DNA from: an uncultured Acidocella sp.
GTDB taxonomy: Bacteria; Pseudomonadota; Alphaproteobacteria; Acetobacterales; Acetobacteraceae
Length of the DNA: 42,461 nt
NCBI RefSeq assembly: GCF_946222605.1
Contig: NZ_CAMIIE010000031.1
Location: 1 to 42,461 of the forward strand
Direction of reading: 5' to 3'
Of the stretch, positions 24,645-31,623 are shown piece by piece. The position numbers and the translations under genes are program-made. How positions within the stretch are numbered: the stretch's first letter is position 1; every line of letters starts with the position of its first letter. The notes under the pieces were generated by a model that did not search any database, had not been told where the DNA came from, and saw only the letters and a program-made list of their open reading frames with translations.

Positions 24645-25877
24645 GTGACCGAGACGCTGATCAAAGTCGATCTCAATGGATCGCCCCTCGACAACGATAT
24701 GGTTCATAACCGCTGGCACCCGGATATTCCGATGGTCGCCAAGGTGAAGCCGGGGGACGACTTCATCCTGGAATGTTATGACTGGACCGGCGGTTTCATC
24801 AAGAACAATGACAGCGCGGACGATGTGCGCGATGTCGACCTGTCCACCGTGCACTACCTCTCTGGGCCGATCGAGGTGGAAGGCGCTGAGCCGGGCGATC
24901 TGCTGGTGGTGGATTTCCTGGATGTCGGCCCGCTGCAGAACAATCTCTGGGGCTTTAACGGTTTCTTCTCGAAGACCAATGGCGGCGGCTTCCTGACCGA
25001 CTATTTCCCCTCCGCGCAGAAATCCATCTGGGACATCAAAGGCATGTTCACCTCCTCCCGGCATATTCCGGGGGTGAATTTCGCCGGGCTGGTGCATCCC
25101 GGCCTGATCGGCTGCCTGCCGGATGCGAAAATGCTGGAGAGTTGGAACAAGCGGGAAAAAGCGCTGATCGCCACCAACCCCACCCGTGTCCCGGGCCTGG
25201 CCAATCCGCCTTTCGCCCCCACCGCCCATATGGGCCGCATGCAAGGCGCCGCGCGGGACCAGGCCGCCGCTGAAGGCGCGCGCACCGTGCCGCCGCGTGA
25301 GCATGGCGGCAATTGCGACATCAAGGATCTCTCCCGCGGTGCCCGCGTCTATTTCCCGGTCTATGTGAAGGGGGCGGGGCTTTCCGTCGGGGACCTGCAT
25401 TTCAGCCAGGGCGATGGCGAGATCACCTTCTGCGGCGCCATCGAGATGCCGGGCTTCATCCATCTCGGCATCCATTCCATCATCAAGGACGGCATGGCCA
25501 AATACGGGATCAAGAACCCGCTCTTCAAACCCAGCCCGATCAAGCCGAACTACCAGGATTATCTGGTGTTCGAAGGCATCTCGGTGGATGACAGCGGCAC
25601 CCAGCATTATCTGGACATGTTCACCGCCTACCAGCAGGCCTGCCTGAACGCGATCAATTACCTGAAGAAATTCGGCTATTCCGGGGCCCAGGCCTATTCC
25701 ATCCTCGGCACCGCGCCGGTGCAGGGGCATATTTCCGGCATCGTGGACGTGCCCAATGCCTGCGCCACGCTCTATCTGCCCACCGAGATTTTCGAATTCG
25801 ACATCAACCCCAGCGCCGCCGGGCCGGTGCAGATGATCAAAGGCGGGGTCGATCTGCCGCTTTCGCCGGATCTGTAA
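24645..25877 (+). CDS. fmdA: Formamidase (FmdA, acetamidase/formamidase family)
   Basis: It hydrolyses formamide to formate and ammonia in the cytoplasm. The 410-residue sequence closely follows the Methylophilus FmdA pattern from the first residues: TLIKVDLNGSPLDN, HNRWHPDIP, YDWTGGFIKNNDSA, VDLSTVHYLSGPIEVEGAEP, WGFNGFFSK, HIPGVNFAGLVHPGLIGCLP, and a central EHGGNCDIKDLSRG block. A GTG start at 24645 is chosen because homology begins there and GGAG lies 10 nt upstream; the open frame extends further but without similarity. The gene is followed after 1 nt by fmdB and is divergent from the transporter-kinase gene, which fits regulation by that system. Confidence 0.94.
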   Translation: MTETLIKVDLNGSPLDNDMVHNRWHPDIPMVAKVKPGDDFILECYDWTGGFIKNNDSADDVRDVDLSTVHYLSGPIEVEGAEPGDLLVVDFLDVGPLQNNLWGFNGFFSKTNGGGFLTDYFPSAQKSIWDIKGMFTSSRHIPGVNFAGLVHPGLIGCLPDAKMLESWNKREKALIATNPTRVPGLANPPFAPTAHMGRMQGAARDQAAAEGARTVPPREHGGNCDIKDLSRGARVYFPVYVKGAGLSVGDLHFSQGDGEITFCGAIEMPGFIHLGIHSIIKDGMAKYGIKNPLFKPSPIKPNYQDYLVFEGISVDDSGTQHYLDMFTAYQQACLNAINYLKKFGYSGAQAYSILGTAPVQGHISGIVDVPNACATLYLPTEIFEFDINPSAAGPVQMIKGGVDLPLSPDL

Positions 25878-25878
25878 G

Positions 25879-26211
25879 ATGCCGATTTACGATTATCTCT
25901 GCCCCGGCTGCGGCGCCTTCACCGCCTTGGTGCCGATGGCGGCGTTCGAGGCGGATCATGACTGCCCGGACTGCGGCAAGGCGGCGCCGCGTGCGCTGCT
26001 CAACGTGCCGCATTTCGCGCTGATGAGCAGCAGCAAGCGCCAGGCCCACGCGACGAACGAGAAAAGCGCGCATGCGCCGGAGAGTACCCGGCGCAGCGGC
26101 AAACACCCGCCAGGCTGTGGGTGCTGTGGCTCGTCGCCGAAGCTGAAGGCGGATGCGCCGGCGCCGATGAAGAGTTTTCCGGGCAACCGGCCCTGGATGA
26201 TCAGTCATTAA
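25879..26211 (+). CDS. fmdB: FmdB family zinc-ribbon protein
   Basis: This small 110-residue protein begins with the FmdB signature MPIYDYLCPGCGAF, and the first CxxC pairs with a second one in DHDCPDCGK to form a zinc ribbon. FmdB was proposed as a regulator of formamidase expression in Methylophilus and is found beside many amide-handling genes. A low-complexity central linker follows, and a further Cys cluster CGCCGS near residue 84 is unusual and could bind another metal ion. It starts 1 nt after the fmdA stop, so it is translated from the same message. It is followed by two hairpins, one of them a bidirectional terminator. Confidence 0.88.
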   Translation: MPIYDYLCPGCGAFTALVPMAAFEADHDCPDCGKAAPRALLNVPHFALMSSSKRQAHATNEKSAHAPESTRRSGKHPPGCGCCGSSPKLKADAPAPMKSFPGNRPWMISH

Positions 26212-26249
26212 AAGTTTTTTGGTGCCGCTTTTTTACAAAAAAGCGGCGA
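26211..26249. repeat. Short hairpin repeat, copy 1
   Basis: AAGTTTTTTGG is followed by GCCGCTTTTTT-AC-AAAAAAGCGGC (26224-26247), a perfect 11-bp stem. The same hairpin, also preceded by AAAAGTTTTTGG and followed by GAAA, recurs at 40920-40943 after the second response regulator. It starts immediately at the fmdB stop and may act as a terminator or processing site. Confidence 0.6.
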
Positions 26250-26256
26250 AAAACCG

Positions 26257-26295
26257 GGGGGCATTGGCAACAAACGGCCAATGCCCCCAATTTTT
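26257..26295. terminator. Bidirectional terminator between fmdB and amiE
   Basis: Stem GGGGGCATTGG/CCAATGCCCCC with a 10-nt loop is flanked by AATTTTT on the plus side and by GGTTTTT on the minus side. It can stop both convergent transcripts. Confidence 0.8.
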
Positions 26296-26349
26296 ATGAC
26301 CCTGTTTGAAACAACAGACGGAAATCAATTCCACCCAAAACGATCATAT

Positions 26350-27396
26350 TCATTCCGCCGCTTTGGACAGCGCCGCCCCATTCGGAATCCCCTCGATCGG
26401 ACATTCCTCCGTGCCCAAGGTTGAGCGCGTCAGTGCCTCCACCTTCGCCCGCGTCGCCTCCGGGTCGGTCACCCATTCGCGGTAGAAATCAAACGGGCAC
26501 ACCGCCAAACCTGGCTGATTTTCACGTGAATTCACCATGCCGGTATAGCCGCGATGCAGCAGCTTGAAGAGATGGTTCTGCGATTGCAGATTCTTCCGCG
26601 CATCCCGGATCAGGAATTTCGAGAGCGCGGCATATTGAATGCCGTAATCCTCCTCCCCGCATTCGCCTAAGGTGCGGCCATCAAACCCGATGATCGCGGA
26701 ATGGCCGAAATAGGAATACACCCCGTCAAACCCGGTGGCGTTGGCCACCGCCACGTAGCAATTATTCGCCCAGGCCATGGTTTTTGCCATCAGCACCTGC
26801 TGCTCCTTGGCCGGATACATATAGCCCTGGCAGCGAATAATCAGCTCCGCCCCCTTCATCGCGCAATCGCGCCAGATTTCCGGGTAATTGCCGTCATCGC
26901 AGATGATCAGGCTGATCTTCATCCCTTTCGGCCCGTCAGAGACATAAGTGCACCCACCAGGATACCAGCCTTCCACCGGCACCCAGGGCATGATCTTGCG
27001 ATATTTCTGCACGATCTCACCCTTGTCGTTGATCAGCACCAGCGTGTTGTAGGGCACCTTATGCGGATGCTCCTCATGCCGCTCGCCGGTCAGCGAAAAC
27101 ACGCCCCAGACCTTGGAGTCCCGGCAGGCGGCGGAGAAAATCTCGGTCTCCTCGCCGGGAATGCTGGCCGCCGTCTCCATCATCTCAGCAGGATCATACA
27201 TGATCCCTTGCGTGGAATATTCAGGGAAGATCACCAGATCCATCCCCGGCAGCCCCAGCTTCATGCCAGGGATCATCGCGGCGATCTTCTTGGCATTCTC
27301 GATCACCTCGGCCTTGGTATGCAGCCTCGGCATTTTATAATTCACCACCGCAACGCCCACCGTATCGGCGCTGCTGGAAATATCACCATGCAACAT
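26350..27396 (-). CDS. amiE: Aliphatic amidase AmiE
   Basis: It hydrolyses short aliphatic amides (acetamide, propionamide) to the carboxylic acid and ammonia. The 348-residue nitrilase-superfamily enzyme is nearly colinear with Pseudomonas AmiE from its first residues (HGDISSSADTVGVAVVNYKM). The catalytic triad falls at the expected numbers: Glu59 in FPEYS, Lys134 in YRKI and Cys166 in LIICDDGNYPEIWR. The family is a homohexamer in the cytoplasm. Formamidase AmiF is a close relative, but the N-terminus and length match AmiE better. The gene lies 62 nt after the NCS1 permease on the same strand, with a strong terminator-like hairpin between them and no room for a separate promoter. Confidence 0.95.
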   Translation of the reverse strand: MLHGDISSSADTVGVAVVNYKMPRLHTKAEVIENAKKIAAMIPGMKLGLPGMDLVIFPEYSTQGIMYDPAEMMETAASIPGEETEIFSAACRDSKVWGVFSLTGERHEEHPHKVPYNTLVLINDKGEIVQKYRKIMPWVPVEGWYPGGCTYVSDGPKGMKISLIICDDGNYPEIWRDCAMKGAELIIRCQGYMYPAKEQQVLMAKTMAWANNCYVAVANATGFDGVYSYFGHSAIIGFDGRTLGECGEEDYGIQYAALSKFLIRDARKNLQSQNHLFKLLHRGYTGMVNSRENQPGLAVCPFDFYREWVTDPEATRAKVEALTRSTLGTEECPIEGIPNGAALSKAAE

Positions 27397-27415
27397 GATG
27401 CGAGCCTTTCAAATG

Positions 27416-27440
27416 AAAAAGCCGGGCCGTTGGGCCCGGC
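27416..27440 (-). terminator. Terminator or attenuator between the permease gene and amiE
   Basis: On the minus strand GCCGGGC-CCAACG-GCCCGGC is followed directly by TTTTTC, a textbook intrinsic terminator. It lies 18 nt after the permease stop and ends 19 nt before the amiE start. amiE would therefore need read-through, antitermination or RNA processing. Confidence 0.75.
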
Positions 27441-27458
27441 GGAGAGAGTGAGGGAGGA

Positions 27459-29132
27459 TCAGTTCGGCAAGGTCGGCGTACCGTAGGAAAGTACGGGGTC
27501 CGCATGCGGCTTCTTGCACTGGTCATGGCAATCGGAATCCAGCGAGCAGCAGAGCGAGCAGATATTGCCCTTATGGAAGGGGCAGCCGGTCATATCCAGC
27601 GCCTCATACTCAAACCCGCAGGACACACAAGAGAGCGTGTCATGCTTCAGCCCGGCATGATAGCCGGTCTCGCGCGCCACATAATATTTGCCCTTGGTGG
27701 CGATGGCGATGATCGGCGAGGCGATGAAAGAGACGCCGAGCGCGATGAAGGCCGAGTAGGCCGCCGCATATTCGCCGAAGACATGAAAGAAGGCGAGCAC
27801 GGAGATGATCGAGGCGATCACCATCGCGCCGAACCCGACCGGGTTGAAGTTGTAGAGATGCGCGCGCTTGAACTCGATATAAGACGGGCTGAGCTTCAGG
27901 AGCGGCTTGTTGATCACCAGATCCGCCACCACCGCGCCAATCCAGGCCACCGCGACATTGGAGTAGAATCCAAGGATGTGGCCGAGCACGGAGAACATGT
28001 TCAGCTCCATCATCGTCAGCGAAATGCCGACATTGAAGAAGATGTACACAACCCGGCCAGGATGCACATGCAGCAGGCGCGAGAAGAAATTGGACCAGGA
28101 GAGCGAGCCGGAATAGGCGTTGGTGACGTTGATCTTGATCTGCGAGAGAATGACGAAGAAGGTGGCGATGGTAATGGCGGTGAAGCCAACCCCGAAGATG
28201 TAGGTGAAGCCGGCATGGTACATCTGGATCGGCTCATTTGCCTCCGCCAGCTTGGTGCCGTGCGAGACCGCGACCGAAGCGAAGAACGAGCCCATCAGCT
28301 GCTTGGCCGCGCCCAGAATCACCCAGCCCGGCCCAGCACCCAGCACCGCCAGCCACCAGCCGAAGGAGCTTTTCTTGGTCTTGTCCGGCATGAAGCGCAG
28401 ATAATCAGCCTGCTCACCAATCTGCGCGATCAGCGACAGCGCGATGCCGGCGGCGGAGCCGAACAGCAGCGGGTTGAAGCCCGCGCCGCTCGGCGAGGAG
28501 CCGGCAAAGCTGGTCCAGTTGGAGACCGCGTTCGGGTCGATCATCAGTACCGCAACCGGCGGCGAGAACAGCAGCAGCAACCAGAGCGGCTGTGTCCAGA
28601 CCTGCAATTTCGAGAGCAGCGTCATGCCGAAGGTGACCAGCGGGATGATCATCAGCGAGCCCAGCGCATAGCCGATCGGCAGCGGGATGCCGAAATAGAG
28701 ATTGAAGGCCTGCGCCATGATCGAGCCTTCAAGGGCGAAGAAAATGAAGGTGAAGGAGGCGTAGATGACCGAGGTGATGGTGGAGCCGAGATAGCCAAAC
28801 CCCGCCCCGCGGGTCAGCAGATCCACATCCACATTATATTTCGCGCAATAATAGGCGATGGGAATGCCGGTGAGGAAGATGATCACCGCCGCCGCGATGA
28901 TGCCCCAAAAAGCATTGGCAAAGCCGAACTGCACCGCCAGCGAGCCGCCGATGGCCTGGTCCGCCAGGTAGGCGATGCCGCCGAGTGCCGCCGAGAACAC
29001 CGCATATTGCGACCAGGTGCGGAAGCTTTTCGGCGCGTAGCGCAGCGAATAATCCTCGAACACCGGATTGGCGACGAGCTTGTTGAATTTACGTTTTGGC
29101 AGCTTGGCGCTGGGATCTGAGGTAGCGGACAT
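27459..29132 (-). CDS. NCS1 family permease with C-terminal eight-cysteine module
   Basis: This 557-residue inner-membrane transporter of the NCS1 (purine/cytosine/allantoin permease) family has about twelve helices (residues about 45-480). Motifs IGEQADYLRFMP, KINVTNAYSGSLSWSNFFSR and IEFKRAHLYNFNPVG are shared with the two transporter-kinase fusions in this window. After the last helix a short tail carries eight Cys (residues 502, 505, 517, 525, 528, 529, 535, 539) with the same spacing as in both fusions. The ATG at 29132 is chosen because AGGAG lies 6 nt upstream. It is first in a unit with amiE, so an amide or related nitrogen compound is the likely substrate, but the sequence does not fix this. 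Confidence 0.88.
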   Translation of the reverse strand: MSATSDPSAKLPKRKFNKLVANPVFEDYSLRYAPKSFRTWSQYAVFSAALGGIAYLADQAIGGSLAVQFGFANAFWGIIAAAVIIFLTGIPIAYYCAKYNVDVDLLTRGAGFGYLGSTITSVIYASFTFIFFALEGSIMAQAFNLYFGIPLPIGYALGSLMIIPLVTFGMTLLSKLQVWTQPLWLLLLFSPPVAVLMIDPNAVSNWTSFAGSSPSGAGFNPLLFGSAAGIALSLIAQIGEQADYLRFMPDKTKKSSFGWWLAVLGAGPGWVILGAAKQLMGSFFASVAVSHGTKLAEANEPIQMYHAGFTYIFGVGFTAITIATFFVILSQIKINVTNAYSGSLSWSNFFSRLLHVHPGRVVYIFFNVGISLTMMELNMFSVLGHILGFYSNVAVAWIGAVVADLVINKPLLKLSPSYIEFKRAHLYNFNPVGFGAMVIASIISVLAFFHVFGEYAAAYSAFIALGVSFIASPIIAIATKGKYYVARETGYHAGLKHDTLSCVSCGFEYEALDMTGCPFHKGNICSLCCSLDSDCHDQCKKPHADPVLSYGTPTLPN

Positions 29133-29261
29133 AAGCATCTCCTGCGGAGGATTTTGCGGGATCGTTGGCAAGGCCGGGGCTGGCGTCCCCTGTTTTCAAT
29201 ATTTCAACGATCCGGACGCCGCCGCGGTATGAGGCGCTTGACCCTGTGATGTTCGGCAAAT

Positions 29262-29267
29262 TACGTA
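29262..29267. promoter_or_regulatory. TACGTA box upstream of the permease-amiE unit
   Basis: TACGTA, in the context ATTACGTATGC, lies 130 nt before the permease start, in the gap shared with the yqaE-like gene. It resembles the TACG/CGTA dyad before fmdA. This is a candidate binding site only. Confidence 0.25.
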
Positions 29268-29315
29268 TGCAGCCAGGGTGCGGGGACGGGTTCGCCCCTG
29301 GAAATGGAGGCCTTC

Positions 29316-29510
29316 ATGCGTCTTTTGCTTGCCTTGCTGGTTCCCTGGCTGCTGTTCTTCACCATCGGCCGGCCCTTCGCCGGGATCATCTGCCTGATCC
29401 TGCAGCTCACCGTCATCGGCTGGGTGCCGGCGGCGATCTGGGCGGTCTATGCGCTGAGCCAGTATGATACCGACCGCAAGCTCTCCCGCGCCTTCGGGCG
29501 GGATCGCTGA
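29316..29510 (+). CDS. YqaE/Pmp3 family small membrane protein
   Basis: This 64-residue proteolipid has two hydrophobic helices (about 3-20 and 25-50) joined by a short loop, IGRPFAGIICLILQLTVIGW. It matches the Pmp3/YqaE/SNA3 pattern (pfam UPF0057), in which the second helix ends in P-x-x-I-W-A-x-Y-A. Members are stress-induced modulators of membrane potential or of unknown function. GGAGG lies 5 nt before the chosen ATG at 29316, which favours it over an ATG four codons upstream. It is divergent from the permease-amiE unit. A palindromic element begins about 10 nt after the stop. Confidence 0.75.
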   Translation: MRLLLALLVPWLLFFTIGRPFAGIICLILQLTVIGWVPAAIWAVYALSQYDTDRKLSRAFGRDR

Positions 29511-29520
29511 AACGCGGCTG

Positions 29521-29597
29521 GAGCAATATGTGTTTAGGCTGACGCGCCAGCGTCAAGATGAACACATGAGATTGCGCGATAAAACAAAACGCATCTA
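29521..29597 (+). repeat. Dispersed palindromic element, copy C (left part, split)
   Basis: GAGCAATATGTGTTTAGG, an inner CTGACGC/GCGTCA stem and AACACATGAGATTGCGC form the first hairpin of the element. A linker ATAAAACAAAAC and a CATCTAG fragment follow. The second hairpin is not here but at 29953-29998, in the same orientation, so the element appears interrupted by about 355 bp that contain the DUF7662 gene. Confidence 0.65.
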
Positions 29598-29602
29598 GCC
29601 CT

Positions 29603-29631
29603 TTGACAAAGGTTAGGTGATGCGACTTAAT
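29603..29631 (+). promoter_or_regulatory. Promoter of the DUF7662 gene
   Basis: TTGACA (29603-29608), a 17-nt spacer and CTTAAT (29626-29631) make a near-consensus housekeeping promoter. The expected start point near 29638 leaves a leader of about 28 nt before the GTG start at 29666. Confidence 0.6.
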
Positions 29632-29665
29632 TTTCTCGTATTTGTCATCAAAAGCGGAGCCTCCC

Positions 29666-29914
29666 GTGGCGAAATACGACCCCTTGTGCAATCACCTGAA
29701 AACTCAAAGCAAAGCAGAAATTGTTATGACTTTTCAAGAAATTGAGGCTGTTCTGGGAAGCAAGCTGCCACCAAGCGCTCATAAGCATTCCGCATGGTGG
29801 GCGAAGGGCGAAGCGGGACGACATGTTCAGAAGCGAGCATGGCTGGATGCTGGATATATTGTTGAGAATTTGGACCAATTTCGGCAGAGAGTGACGTTTA
29901 AGCGTAGTCGCTAA
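29666..29914 (+). CDS. DUF7662 domain protein (82 aa)
   Basis: This small soluble protein matches the DUF7662 pattern: KYDPLCNHLKTQ, MTFQEIEAVLGSKLPPSA, HSAWWAKG and RAWLDAGYIVE. Members are often found in accessory regions and near restriction or toxin-antitoxin genes; their function is unknown. The GTG at 29666 is chosen because GGAG precedes it by 6 nt and homology begins at MAKYDPL; a TTG eight codons upstream lacks a ribosome site. The gene is clearly AT-richer than its neighbours, has its own promoter, and lies between the two separated halves of a palindromic repeat, all of which point to recent acquisition. Confidence 0.72.
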   Translation: MAKYDPLCNHLKTQSKAEIVMTFQEIEAVLGSKLPPSAHKHSAWWAKGEAGRHVQKRAWLDAGYIVENLDQFRQRVTFKRSR

Positions 29915-29952
29915 ATTGGGTTAGGCAGGATAACCTTCGTCAACGGGATAGG

Positions 29953-29998
29953 TGCGAAACAAAATATAGAGCATCAAGCTAAATTGATGCTCTATAGC
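29953..29998 (+). repeat. Dispersed palindromic element, copy C (right part, split)
   Basis: GCGAAACAAAAT is followed by TATAGAGCATCAA-GCTAAA-TTGATGCTCTATA (29965-29996), a perfect 13-bp stem with a 6-nt loop. This corresponds to the second hairpin of the intact copy at 42376-42410. It overlaps the cydC stop codon (TAG, 29992-29994, minus strand), and probably terminates the cyd operon. Confidence 0.7.
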
Positions 29999-31623
29999 GC
30001 CAAACGCTGCGTCGCCAGCCGTAGCGCCTGCGGGCGGTGGCTGATCAGCAGGCAGGTCCGGCCTTTGATCAGCCTTGCCATCGCGCCCAGCACCGCCGCC
30101 TCGCTTTGCGCATCCAGCCCTTCCGTCGGCTCGTCCAGCAGCAAAATCGGCGCATCCTTCAGGAAGGCCCTGGCCATGGAAAGCCGGCGCGCCTGGCCGC
30201 CGGAGAGGCGCTGCCCGGCCTCGCCCACCAGCGTCTCCAGCCCGCGCGGCATCGCCAGCACCTCATCCAGCAACGCCGCGTCGCGCAGCGCGTCATGCAG
30301 CTGCGCATCGGTCGCGTCCGCCCGTGCGATCAGCAGATTTTCCCGGATGCTGGTGTTGAACAGATGCGTGCGCTGCGCCACCACCGCGCACAGGCCGCGC
30401 ATCGTCTCGCCATCCAGCCCGCGCAGCGCCTGCCCGCCAATCTCCACCCGCCCGGACTGATAGTCCCAGAAACGCAGCAGCACGTTGAACAGGCTGGTCT
30501 TGCCGGCCCCGGAAGCGCCGGTGATACCCAGACACGCCCCCTCGGGCACGGTCAGGCTGAGGTCGCGCAGCACGGCCGGCCCTCCGCCATAGCCCATGCG
30601 CAGATGCGACAAGCGCAGATCGAACCGCGCCGGGGCCAAAGCGGGCTGTGCGGGTTCGGCCAAGGCCGGGGGCAGATCGACAATCTCGAAAATCCGCCGC
30701 GCCGCCGCCCGGCCTTCGCCCAGCGCCTGATAGGCGGCGGGCAGGGCGGCAACCGCCTCGAACCCGGCCAGCACGAACAGCCCGAGCATCGCAAAATCCG
30801 GGCCGGAGAGCGCGGGGCCAGCGGCCAGCAGCACGAGCAGAACCGCCCATAAGGTCAGGTTCGCGACCAGCCCGGCCCCTTCATTGCCGGCGGCCGCCAG
30901 CCGCGCCCCGCGCCGCTGCGCTGCAAGGGCGGTGTGGCCGGCTTCCAGGCACAGGCTGGTCTGGCGCGGCAAGGCGCCATCCAGCAGCAGCTCATCATAG
31001 CCGCGCAGCAGCGCGCTCAGCGCCGCCGCCTGCTGCCCCCGCGCTTGCGCCAACGCCGCCCCGGGCGCGCTTCCCAGCCGCTGGGTGAGCAGCGGCAGCG
31101 CCAGCCCGGCCAAGAGCAGCCCGGCCAGCATCACCGCCGCCGCCGCAAGGCTGAACCGGGCCAGGAAGAGCACCAGCAACGGCACGCAGAGCAACGCCGC
31201 CAAGCTGGGCACCAGCACCCGCAGATAGAAGGTCTCCAGACTGTCGATATCGGCGCGCATCCGGCTCAGCAGATCGCCGCTGCGCTGGCCCTGCAGCCGC
31301 GCCGGGGCCAGCGGCTCCAGCCGCTCATAGAACCAGATGCGCAATGCGCTCAGCTGCCGGAAGGTGGCGTCATGCGTGACCAGCCGCTCGCCATAGCGCC
31401 CGACGCTGCGCAGCACCGCCAGCCCGCGTATGGCGGCGGCGGGGGTGAAATATTCGATCATCGGTCCGCCATGCCCGGCCAGCGCCATGGCGGCGATGAA
31501 CCAGCCGGAAAGGGCAAGCAGGGCCACATTCGCCAGGATCACCCCGGCCGAGAGCAACACCCCCGCCAGCGCCCAGCCCCAGCCGGCCCCCAGCAGCGAT
31601 AAAAGCCGGCGCAAATCCGTCAT
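29992..31623 (-). CDS. cydC: Thiol reductant ABC exporter subunit CydC (cyd operon copy)
   Basis: This 543-residue ABC half-transporter is the last gene of the gbsR-like-cydABDC operon. The membrane domain occupies about 15-310. The ATPase domain carries Walker A GASGAGKTS, signature LSGGQ, Walker B ILLLDEPTEGLD and a switch His in LLISHRP. It shares the N-terminal LALSGWFIAAMALAG and RYGERLVTHDATFRQLSALR blocks with the orphan CydC at 116-1792 but differs widely elsewhere. The start overlaps the cydD stop by 4 nt. It acts with CydD in maturation of cytochrome bd, here with its cognate cydAB. Its stop codon is provided by the hairpin of the neighbouring repeat, so the C-terminus may have been trimmed or reset by insertion of that element. 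Confidence 0.92.
   Translation of the reverse strand: MTDLRRLLSLLGAGWGWALAGVLLSAGVILANVALLALSGWFIAAMALAGHGGPMIEYFTPAAAIRGLAVLRSVGRYGERLVTHDATFRQLSALRIWFYERLEPLAPARLQGQRSGDLLSRMRADIDSLETFYLRVLVPSLAALLCVPLLVLFLARFSLAAAAVMLAGLLLAGLALPLLTQRLGSAPGAALAQARGQQAAALSALLRGYDELLLDGALPRQTSLCLEAGHTALAAQRRGARLAAAGNEGAGLVANLTLWAVLLVLLAAGPALSGPDFAMLGLFVLAGFEAVAALPAAYQALGEGRAAARRIFEIVDLPPALAEPAQPALAPARFDLRLSHLRMGYGGGPAVLRDLSLTVPEGACLGITGASGAGKTSLFNVLLRFWDYQSGRVEIGGQALRGLDGETMRGLCAVVAQRTHLFNTSIRENLLIARADATDAQLHDALRDAALLDEVLAMPRGLETLVGEAGQRLSGGQARRLSMARAFLKDAPILLLDEPTEGLDAQSEAAVLGAMARLIKGRTCLLISHRPQALRLATQRLAL

Noticed and set aside
26350..27396. Formamidase AmiF instead of AmiE
   Set aside because: The N-terminus and the whole first half are nearly colinear with Pseudomonas AmiE and the catalytic numbering (59, 134, 166) matches.
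29133..29315. Sigma-54 promoter for the permease-amiE unit
   Set aside because: No TGGCAC-N5-TTGC pattern was found on the relevant strand.
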